From an uncultured Oscillospiraceae bacterium (GTDB lineage: Bacteria > Bacillota > Clostridia > Oscillospirales > Ruminococcaceae): 12,441 bases of DNA. Shown here piece after piece: positions 7,301 to 12,441 of this stretch. Position 1 is the first letter of the stretch; the number at the start of each line of letters is the position of its first letter. The position numbers and the translations under genes are program-made. Below the pieces are notes generated by a model. It saw only the letters and a program-made list of their open reading frames with translations, was not told the DNA's origin and ran no database searches. The stretch is taken from NCBI GenBank assembly GCA_910579175.1, contig CAJTTB010000030.1:1-12441 (forward strand), written 5' to 3'.

Positions 7301-8128
7301 AAGAAACACGCCGCCGTTAAGGTTGCAAAACCTAGAGTTTTAATTCCAGTATTCCCAGGTACAAACTGCGAATATGATACAGCGCGTGTATTTGGACGCG
7401 CTGGGGGACAGGCTCAGATATTTGTAATTAAAAATCAAAATAGCGCTCAAATTGAAGAGAGTGTAAAGGCTTTCCAGAAAGCAATCAAACAAGCACAAAT
7501 CATCATGATACCTGGTGGATTCTCTGGAGGAGATGAACCAGAAGGTTCTGGAAAATTTATCACCTCTTTCTTCCGAAATCCAGGTATCAAAGAGGAAGTA
7601 TCTGAACTACTCGATCAACGCGACGGTTTGATGTTGGGTATCTGCAACGGTTTCCAAGCACTTATCAAATTGGGATTGCTCCCTTATGGTGAAATTGTAG
7701 ATATGGAAAACAACTCCCCAACTTTAACATTTAATACCATTGGACGCCATCAATCCAAGATGGTCCACACCCGCATTGCTTGTAATAAATCCCCTTGGCT
7801 TGCAAATGTCAATGTTGGAGATATTCATACAATTGCAATCTCTCATGGTGAAGGACGTTTTGTAGCAGATAAGAAGTTGTTAAAGTCTATGACATTAAAT
7901 GGACAGATTGCAACACAATATGTGGACTTAAACGGAGATGCTACCTATGATATTCACTTTAATCCAAATACTTCTATTTATGCAATAGAGGGAATCACTT
8001 CTCCAAATGGACGTATCTTTGGTAAAATGGGACACAGCGAACGTATTGGAACCAATATTTGTAAGAATGTTCCCGGATATAAAGACCAAAAGATTTTCCA
8101 ATCTGGCGTAGAGTATTTTACAAAATAG
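4400..8128 (+). CDS. purL: Phosphoribosylformylglycinamidine synthase, single-chain (clade II) PurL
   Basis: It catalyses step 4 of purine synthesis: FGAR + ATP + glutamine to FGAM. It is 1242 aa, the fused form rather than PurS/PurQ/PurL subunits. An N-terminal PurS-like region (about 1-150) and linker lead to the FGAM-synthase signature WSDHCRHTTF (His224 within it). Then come the ATP-binding core with FKNETHNHPTEIEPFGG, the second half with GGKDSMSGTF (about 772-781), and a PurQ-type glutaminase from about 977. The glutaminase is complete: FPGTNCEYD, IMIPGGFSGGDE, nucleophile Cys1082 in GICNGFQ, and His1212/Glu1214 in GHSER. ATG 4400 is chosen over GTG 4391 because AAGGAG (4386-4391) lies 8 nt before it. 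It probably follows mtaB on one transcript and ends at a strong terminator. Confidence 0.96.
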   Translation: MSVFRIYVEKKEEFAVEANHVLSDIKTALSIQNLQKVRLLNRYDVEGVSKEIFETITTTILSEPAVDVTFSEIPDDGTYRIFAVEYLPGQFDQRADSAAQCISFLTQDKRPWVKNARVYLLSGPITEREFKKIKSYLINPVESREASLETLETLSIQYQTPTSVKVLENFISLDKAQLKEFISDYGLAMDLDDIEFCQSYFRDTEKRNPTITEIRMIDTYWSDHCRHTTFSTQMNHIQFDDELIEQTYKDYLVSREMVYGSKTDRPITLMDLATIGAKTLKKQGLLQDLDESEEINACSVKIKVQVENEEQDWLLMFKNETHNHPTEIEPFGGAATCLGGAIRDPLSGRSYVYQAMRVTGAANPLIPVEETMKGKLPQRKITVGAANGYSSYGNQIGLATGHVAEIYHPGYAAKRMEIGAVLGAAPAENVIREVPEAGDIVILLGGKTGRDGCGGATGSSKSHTIASIESCGSEVQKGNPPEERKLQRLFRKKEVTNLIRRCNDFGAGGVSVAIGELADGLKINLDAIPKKYDGLDGTELAISESQERMACVVREKDVEAFIAAAQEENIEATVVAVVTKEPRLKMNWQGVQIVDLSRAFLNSNGAKKYTDVHIPAQSVKPVYQYQNTIENWYRHLSDLNICSQKGLVERFDSTIGAGTVLMPFGGEKQLTPTQAMVAKIPVLKGQTDTSSVMAWGFNPYISEQSPYLGAIYAVIESIAKVVSVGGNYHQCWLTFQEYFERTQNDPKRWGKPMSALLGAYQAQVKLGIGSIGGKDSMSGTFEHIDVPPTLVSFAVSVADANRVISQEFKESGNRVGLILPEYDKNGVPNYDSVKKVFDIVQRLIQKEEVRACFALTAGGVSEAVVKMALGNNIGIKLLKEIDPTLLFNGVYGGFVLELGGHCEEIPEIDIIGVTISKYMVVFPNLTSSILLYDLQEQYERVLEPIFPCNIKTSTRKINTLSSYHKPEKKHAAVKVAKPRVLIPVFPGTNCEYDTARVFGRAGGQAQIFVIKNQNSAQIEESVKAFQKAIKQAQIIMIPGGFSGGDEPEGSGKFITSFFRNPGIKEEVSELLDQRDGLMLGICNGFQALIKLGLLPYGEIVDMENNSPTLTFNTIGRHQSKMVHTRIACNKSPWLANVNVGDIHTIAISHGEGRFVADKKLLKSMTLNGQIATQYVDLNGDATYDIHFNPNTSIYAIEGITSPNGRIFGKMGHSERIGTNICKNVPGYKDQKIFQSGVEYFTK

Positions 8129-8146
8129 TTTGTGATATTTCAAAAC

Positions 8147-8183
8147 AAAAAATTGACTATCAAATCATGATAGTCAATTTTTT
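8147..8183. terminator. Bidirectional Rho-independent terminator between convergent genes
   Basis: A perfect 16-bp stem (8147-8162 with 8168-8183, core TTGACTATCA/TGATAGTCAA), a 5-nt loop, and A6/T6 ends. It separates purL (+) from the convergent sulfite-reductase-like gene, ending 2 bp before the latter's stop codon. Confidence 0.93.
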
Positions 8184-8185
8184 AT

Positions 8186-9064
8186 TTAGGATAAAATTTT
8201 ATCGATGGCGTAATCCATTCCCACTCTATCTAATGTGACGGCAAAACGTTCTCTTGGCAAGCCCTCTTCTTTAAAAAATTGCAATGTCTTTTCTATGATT
8301 TTCATAACTTCTTCACGGGAATCTACAAAATCAATCAGTGTTTTTCCATGGCTAACCTCTTTGCCCCATCGACCACCAATATCAATTCTAAAACCTTTTT
8401 TCCCTGACTTGATAGAATTAAAATAACATTTTCCAACACATCTGCCACAGTGAATGCATTTATCAGGGTCAATTACCAACTTTTTGTCTTTTACAGTTGC
8501 CGCTTGAACAGGGCATTCCGCTTGTATTGCGCATTTTTTACATCCTCTGCACAATTCCTCTTCAAATTGAGGAATACACTGTCCAATTACTCCCAAATCG
8601 TTTAAATTGGGTTTTACACAATTGTTTGGACATCCACCAACAGCAATTTTAAATTTATGTGGCAATTTTACATCTTGATAGCCAACAAAAAAACGATCAT
8701 GTATTTCCTTGGCAATATCCTGCGTATCCTGTAATCCAAAACGACAAACCGTTCCCTTACAGGCCATGATTGGACGCACTTTCGCTCCAGTACCTCCAGT
8801 ATGCATGCCTTCCTTTTTCACATACTCAATTACATCATCAATGTGCTCATAAGGGATACCAGGCAATTCCACCGTCATACGAGAAGTAAAGGTGAGTTTT
8901 CCATTTCCAAATTTTTCAGCAACTTCTGATAAATTTCTGACCTGTGTTGCATTTAATACTCCATTTTCCGTAATAATACGGACAGAAAAACAATCTGTTC
9001 CTCTATTGTGTAAAAATCCAAGTGCTTTCACTCGTTTAATTTCATTTGCATCGATAGTTGACAT
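8186..9064 (-). CDS. Small siroheme/4Fe-4S sulfite reductase-like protein with inserted ferredoxin domain
   Basis: The 292-aa protein belongs to the nitrite/sulfite reductase superfamily (DsrA/AsrC-like). A ferredoxin-like N-domain (about 10-85) precedes the siroheme/[4Fe-4S] cysteines: Cys102 and Cys107 in ACKGTVCRFG, then Cys145-x3-Cys149 in GGCPNNCVKPN with downstream DLGV, close to the family signature. A bacterial ferredoxin insert (172-213) holds two [4Fe-4S] motifs, CRGCKKCAIQAEC and CIHCGRCVGKC. Arg and Lys residues suited to anion binding are present (TSRMTVEL, GAKVRP). It is shorter than AsrC and stands alone, without AsrA/AsrB-type electron partners, so the electron donor and real substrate (sulfite, nitrite or other) are unknown. 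The start is ATG 9064: AAAGGA lies about 9 nt upstream, and the longer 15-residue extension to 9109 would run across it. Confidence 0.82.
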   Translation of the reverse strand: MSTIDANEIKRVKALGFLHNRGTDCFSVRIITENGVLNATQVRNLSEVAEKFGNGKLTFTSRMTVELPGIPYEHIDDVIEYVKKEGMHTGGTGAKVRPIMACKGTVCRFGLQDTQDIAKEIHDRFFVGYQDVKLPHKFKIAVGGCPNNCVKPNLNDLGVIGQCIPQFEEELCRGCKKCAIQAECPVQAATVKDKKLVIDPDKCIHCGRCVGKCYFNSIKSGKKGFRIDIGGRWGKEVSHGKTLIDFVDSREEVMKIIEKTLQFFKEEGLPRERFAVTLDRVGMDYAIDKILS

Positions 9065-9097
9065 GATTTTAATTCCTTTCTGATTGTACTTTTCTTC

Positions 9098-9125
9098 ATT
9101 ATAATACAATTAGACAATTTGTCAA
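9098..9125 (-). promoter_or_regulatory. Consensus sigma-A promoter with -35 dyad, upstream of the sulfite reductase-like gene
   Basis: On the minus strand a perfect TTGACA (9120-9125), a 16-nt spacer and a perfect TATAAT (9098-9103) lie 34 bp before the start codon. The palindrome GACAATTTGTC (9113-9123) overlaps the -35, with outer TT/AA pairs. A promoter this good usually needs a repressor, and the dyad is the obvious place; the regulator is unknown. It shows that the gene is not simply read through from the upstream penicillin-binding protein gene. Confidence 0.8.
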
Positions 9126-9157
9126 AGTATGATTGGCATGCAAACAGCATAAGATAT

Positions 9158-10759
9158 TCACTTTCCAAGAATGGAAATCGCCTCTGCAATCTCTCGAAAT
9201 ACTGGAGAGGCATTTTCATTTCCAGTTTCCGCATTTTCTGCCAATACAGCAACCACATATTTGGGGTCTTCTGCTGGAAAGAAACCCACAAAACCACCAT
9301 GGTTTTGTTCTACTCCCTCAATATAAATACCAGTCTGCGCTGTAGCGGTCTTTCCTCCTGCACTTACATTAGAGGGTTTTGCATTTTGCCCCTCCCGTTC
9401 CATCACACAAGCGGTCAAGTATTCTTTTAACTGATTGGCAACAGCAGAAGGCATTGCCTGAATACTAGATATATTGGGTGTATCTATCATGGTTTCACCA
9501 TCTTTGGTAATCCCCTCTACCAAAATAGGGGTGGGGGTATTTCCACCGTTGGCGACTGCACTTGCCATCTGTGCAAGTTGCACTGTGGTTGCACTGAGTG
9601 CACCTTGCCCAAAGCTGAGATTTGCAATCTGCCCTGGATTTATCAACTGCTCTAATAATGGCAATGTTCCAGCCTGCGTATATAAACCGGGAGCCAATTC
9701 ATATTGTTTTCCAAAAGACAAATCATTGGCTGTTTTTAAAATCTGATCTGGATTCATATTTAGACTTAAATTGATAAAAAATGGATTACAGCTCACCATT
9801 AAAGCATTTTTTAAATCCAGTATTCCATGACCTTTTAACAAATGACAGTGAAATCGTTCGGTTCCCAATTGATAAGCTCCTGTGCATTCATATTCTTGCG
9901 TAGATTCATATCCAGAAATCAGTGCCGCTGCAGAAGTGACAATTTTAAAGGTGGAACCAACACTAACTGGCGTAAATGCCCGATTGATCATTGGTGCATT
10001 CTCCGTATCTGATATACTGGATTGTAAATCATTTGGAGAAAAACTAGGAAAACTACAGACTGCCCGCAGTTTTCCAGTATCACACTCCATTACGACAATC
10101 GCACCCTTTGTCAGATACTGGCTTCCAACATTCTCTGCAATCTGCTGTATTTGCTTATCAATGGTCAACACCACGCCATTATTTGGAGAATTCCCATAAT
10201 GAATCTCAGGTTTTTTCTTTGCGATTCCAACCCCTGATCCATTTAACATATAGGTGATCGTAGTGGGAGTGATACTTTGTGTTAAAAATTCATCATATGC
10301 TTTTTCAATTCCTGAAATACCCTTTTGCTCTTCATTCAAATATCCAATGACATGTGCAGCAGTGGTTTGGTCTGTATACCTTTTATAAAGTGGAAATACT
10401 TGAATGTGCTCATCTAGTATTTGATAGGTATCCACTCTGCATAAAAATGGCTTTTGAGAAGAATACAGTTGAGCAAGTTCTTCCTCACTATAGCCCACTG
10501 CATGTTGTAACATTAGGGGAAAGTTTTGATCAGTGGGAAGAACTGCCGCAATATATTCATAACTCTCATTTACAAGCGGTGTAAAGTTGCAATCTAAAAT
10601 ATTACCTCGTCCAGTTGGCAGTGTTAAGGTATACGAGGACTGTTTTTCAGCGGTTTTTCTATAAAAGTCATCGCTCATAATGCTGGCAATTCTCAAATAA
10701 AGCCCTGTAAAGATAATACAACAGGTGCTTAAAATTGCAATGATACGCTTTCCTTTCAA
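9158..10759 (-). CDS. Class B penicillin-binding protein (peptidoglycan D,D-transpeptidase, FtsI/SpoVD-like)
   Basis: This membrane-anchored transpeptidase cross-links peptidoglycan; its role in division, elongation or sporulation cannot be fixed. Of 533 aa, one membrane anchor spans about residues 5-25. The dimerisation region follows (PTGRGNILD at 48-56, VIGYLN at 137-142), then the transpeptidase domain from about 215. The active-site motifs are Ser269-T-F-Lys272, SCN (323-325) and Lys470-Thr-Ala. The third motif is KTA, not the usual KTG. No PASTA domain follows, unlike SpoVD or PBP2x. The only possible start that keeps the anchor is TTG at 10759: an in-frame TGA lies three codons upstream and the next ATG is residue 28. 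Only weak ribosome-binding sequence (GAGAGAAAG/GTGAG) precedes it, suggesting low expression. It stands alone, without ftsL or mraY neighbours. Confidence 0.88.
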   Translation of the reverse strand: MKGKRIIAILSTCCIIFTGLYLRIASIMSDDFYRKTAEKQSSYTLTLPTGRGNILDCNFTPLVNESYEYIAAVLPTDQNFPLMLQHAVGYSEEELAQLYSSQKPFLCRVDTYQILDEHIQVFPLYKRYTDQTTAAHVIGYLNEEQKGISGIEKAYDEFLTQSITPTTITYMLNGSGVGIAKKKPEIHYGNSPNNGVVLTIDKQIQQIAENVGSQYLTKGAIVVMECDTGKLRAVCSFPSFSPNDLQSSISDTENAPMINRAFTPVSVGSTFKIVTSAAALISGYESTQEYECTGAYQLGTERFHCHLLKGHGILDLKNALMVSCNPFFINLSLNMNPDQILKTANDLSFGKQYELAPGLYTQAGTLPLLEQLINPGQIANLSFGQGALSATTVQLAQMASAVANGGNTPTPILVEGITKDGETMIDTPNISSIQAMPSAVANQLKEYLTACVMEREGQNAKPSNVSAGGKTATAQTGIYIEGVEQNHGGFVGFFPAEDPKYVVAVLAENAETGNENASPVFREIAEAISILGK

Positions 10760-10843
10760 TCTATCTCACACTTTCTCTCATTTGATATCTTTTATCTTTC
10801 CCTAAAAATCAAAAAAATATTATGATAATTTTTTGAAAATAAC

Positions 10844-10871
10844 TTGAATTTCAATTAAGAAATAGTATAAT
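10844..10871 (+). promoter_or_regulatory. Sigma-A promoter of guaA
   Basis: TTGAAT (10844-10849), a 16-nt spacer and TATAAT (10866-10871) predict a start near 10878 and a leader of about 145 nt. The -35 lies in a small palindrome, TTGAATTTCAA (10844-10854). The leader contains ATACCT (10900-10905) complementary to AGGTAT (10971-10976), but no purine, PRPP or ppGpp riboswitch consensus that I can recognise. The divergent space 10760-10843 is AT-rich, with an ATTATGATAAT dyad near 10820 and no clear promoter for the penicillin-binding protein gene. Confidence 0.7.
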
Positions 10872-11024
10872 AAAAAACAGTACTCATTTAAAATATACCT
10901 ACAGGTACAAAAATAAAAAGAAGATTTTTGGTTACCCACATATTCGTCAGAAAACTACTGTCGTCACAAAAGGTATCAACTATAAATGAATCATTTTAAT
11001 CAGAAAAAATTGGGAGGATATGCA

Positions 11025-12332
11025 ATGAAGCAAGATATGATTGTTATTTTAGATTTGGGAAATACGCAAAATACTGCAACAGCAAGAGCAATTCGTGAAC
11101 TTGGTGTCTATAGTGAAATTTATCCACATGATATTACTTTAGAGGAGTTAAATCGTCTCCCAAATGTAAAGGGTATTATTATCAACGGAGGAGAAAACCA
11201 TATCGTTGATGGTGCCGAAATCTTCGTAAATGATGAAATCTATCAAAGTGAATACCCCATTTTAGCGGTAAATCACCCAGCAACAAGATGTCAAAAGCAG
11301 TTGGATTTTTGGCCAACAGATTCTGAACGATGCTCTACAGTACTAAAAGAATTTATCTTTGATATCTGTCAGGCTGACCCAAACTGGAATATGAAAAATT
11401 TTATCTCTGATCAAATCGAATTGGTTCGCCGTCAAGTAGGGGATAAAAAGGTGTTGTTGGCACTCAGTGGAGGTGTTGACAGTTCTGTAGTGGCAGCATT
11501 GTTACTCAAGGCAATTGGCAATCAACTGACCTGTGTACATGTCAATCATGGTTTGCTTAGAAAAGGAGAACCAGAACAGGTCATTGAGGTATTTCAAAAT
11601 CAGCTCAATGCCAATTTGGTTTACGTAGATGCCAGCGAAAGATTTTTAAGCAAATTGGAAAAAGTATCTGACCCTGAGCAAAAAAGAAAAATTATTGGAG
11701 CAGAATTTATTCGTGTATTTGAAGAAGAGGCACGTAAATTAGAGGGAATTGATTATTTGGCACAGGGAACGATCTATCCTGATATTGTAGAAAGTGGTAC
11801 CAAAACCGCAAAGGTGGTCAAATCACATCACAATGTAGGAGGTTTGCCAGAAGATTTGCATTTTGAATTGGTAGAACCACTCCGTCAATTATTTAAAGAT
11901 GAAGTGCGCGCATGTGGCATTGAACTTGGCTTACCAGGTGATATGGTTTATCGTCAGCCATTTCCTGGTCCTGGTTTGGGCGTTCGCTGCTTGGGTGCAA
12001 TCACAAAAGAACGATTGGAAGCTGTTCGAGAATCAGACGCGATTCTCAGAGAAGAATTTAAAAATGCTGGCTTAGATAAAACTGTATGGCAATATTTTAC
12101 CGTTGTTCCCGATTTTAAATCAGTTGGGGTAAGAGACAATGCAAGAACCTACGAATATCCTGTGATTATTCGCGCGATTAATACCATCGATGCAATGGAG
12201 GCTTCTATTGAAAAAATTGATTGGTCTGTTCTTGAAATTATCACAAATCGCATTTTAAAAGAAGTAAAATGTGTCAATCGTGTGTGCTATGATTTATCAC
12301 CAAAACCACCAGCAACCATAGAGTTCGAGTGA
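11025..12332 (+). CDS. guaA: GMP synthase with degenerate, shortened glutamine amidotransferase domain
   Basis: It converts XMP + ATP + a nitrogen donor to GMP. The protein is 435 aa, against about 510-525 for the usual enzyme. The ATP-pyrophosphatase half is complete: P-loop SGGVDSSV (148-155), HVNHGLLRKGE, and a C-terminal dimerisation/XMP-binding part with QPFPGPGLGVR and the final KPPATIEFE. The N-terminal glutaminase is a stub. VILDLGNTQNTATARAI...GVYSE and GIIINGGEN align with its first strands, and SERCSTVLKEFIFDIC with its end, but about 85 residues between are gone. The nucleophile position (GICYGMQ) reads AVNHPAT with Asn83, and FHPE reads FWPT (Trp96, Thr98). Glutamine hydrolysis is therefore not expected; free ammonia or a separate glutaminase must supply nitrogen. 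ATG 11025 follows GGGAGG (11012-11017) by 7 nt, which excludes the ATG at 10986. Confidence 0.92.
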   Translation: MKQDMIVILDLGNTQNTATARAIRELGVYSEIYPHDITLEELNRLPNVKGIIINGGENHIVDGAEIFVNDEIYQSEYPILAVNHPATRCQKQLDFWPTDSERCSTVLKEFIFDICQADPNWNMKNFISDQIELVRRQVGDKKVLLALSGGVDSSVVAALLLKAIGNQLTCVHVNHGLLRKGEPEQVIEVFQNQLNANLVYVDASERFLSKLEKVSDPEQKRKIIGAEFIRVFEEEARKLEGIDYLAQGTIYPDIVESGTKTAKVVKSHHNVGGLPEDLHFELVEPLRQLFKDEVRACGIELGLPGDMVYRQPFPGPGLGVRCLGAITKERLEAVRESDAILREEFKNAGLDKTVWQYFTVVPDFKSVGVRDNARTYEYPVIIRAINTIDAMEASIEKIDWSVLEIITNRILKEVKCVNRVCYDLSPKPPATIEFE

Positions 12333-12336
12333 TGAA

Positions 12337-12441
12337 ATGGTCTTAGACGCTTCACTTCCAGCAGTGTTTTTATATGAGCATAGAGATTATAAAACTGTAG
12401 GGCATGGAATTTATGAGTTAGAAAATGATGTGAAGCTGGTC
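12337..12441 (+). CDS. Unknown ORF, start only, coupled to guaA (cut by window end)
   Basis: An open frame runs from ATG 12337, four bases after the guaA stop, to the window edge (35 codons, MVLDASLPAVFLYEHRDYKT and on). The frame is closed just upstream by TAG at 12319-12321. There is no clear Shine-Dalgarno sequence, so translation would rely on coupling to guaA. I do not recognise the sequence. It could equally be a chance open frame in a 3' region. Confidence 0.35.
   Translation, partial: MVLDASLPAVFLYEHRDYKTVGHGIYELENDVKLV

Noticed and set aside
10815..10835. Fur/PerR-like dyad ATTATGATAAT between the penicillin-binding protein gene and guaA.
   Set aside because: The arms are short and purely A/T in AT-rich spacer, and neither neighbour is an expected target.
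10878..11024. Purine, PRPP or ppGpp riboswitch in the long guaA leader.
   Set aside because: I could not find the conserved junction sequences; only a 6-bp closing pair and small hairpins are visible.
11025..11400. Frameshift or pseudogene as the cause of the short GuaA glutaminase domain.
   Set aside because: The frame is continuous from a strong Shine-Dalgarno sequence to the natural C-terminus, and neither other + frame holds the missing GICYGMQ or HPE motifs.

Overview
The window is AT-rich chromosomal DNA from a low-GC, Gram-positive-type anaerobe, most likely class Clostridia (Oscillospiraceae/Ruminococcaceae-like). The evidence is strong purine-rich Shine-Dalgarno sites, TTGACA/TATAAT promoters, U-tailed hairpin terminators, a clade-II single-chain PurL, a PduL phosphotransacylase, a stand-alone siroheme Dsr-like protein and an HPr paralogue. 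The genus is inference; no rRNA or tRNA is present.

Layout. 1-252: a detached 3' end of rpsI (ribosomal protein S9) with its terminator, the signature of an integrative element inserted in the rpsI 3' end and lying left of the window, followed by a structured leader. 268-965: a PPP-family phosphoesterase whose last ~30 residues are out of frame (7-A tract at 862-868). 966-1257: two copies of a repeat with a 100-bp period and a terminator. 1258-1833 (-): pduL. 1834-2200: relic of an IS200/IS605-type element (TnpB zinc-ribbon tail plus right-end hairpins) directly upstream of pduL. 2200-2350: hairpin plus a + strand terminator, a possible small RNA. 2351-2584 (-): an HPr-like protein lacking the phosphotransfer histidine but keeping the regulatory serine, under a promoter covered by a near-perfect dyad. 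3036-8128 (+): mtaB-purL, probably one transcript. 8186-9064 (-): a small sulfite-reductase-like protein with its own consensus promoter. 9158-10759 (-): a class B penicillin-binding protein. 11025-12332 (+): guaA, then the start of a tightly coupled unknown ORF cut by the window edge.

The genes form no single pathway. Two belong to purine synthesis and contrast sharply. PurL keeps a complete C-terminal glutaminase (Cys1082, His1212, Glu1214). GuaA has an intact ATP-pyrophosphatase and dimerisation half, but its N-terminal glutaminase domain lacks about 85 residues and all three catalytic residues (Cys, His and Glu align with Asn83, Trp96 and Thr98). This reading frame is open and well conserved elsewhere, so it looks like a functional GMP synthase that has lost glutamine use; it is the most interesting object here. 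Other points worth following are the rpsI attachment-site signature, interleaved 9-bp inverted repeats (possible pseudoknot) before the phosphoesterase, the TnpB/omega-RNA relic, and the His-less HPr with its operator.
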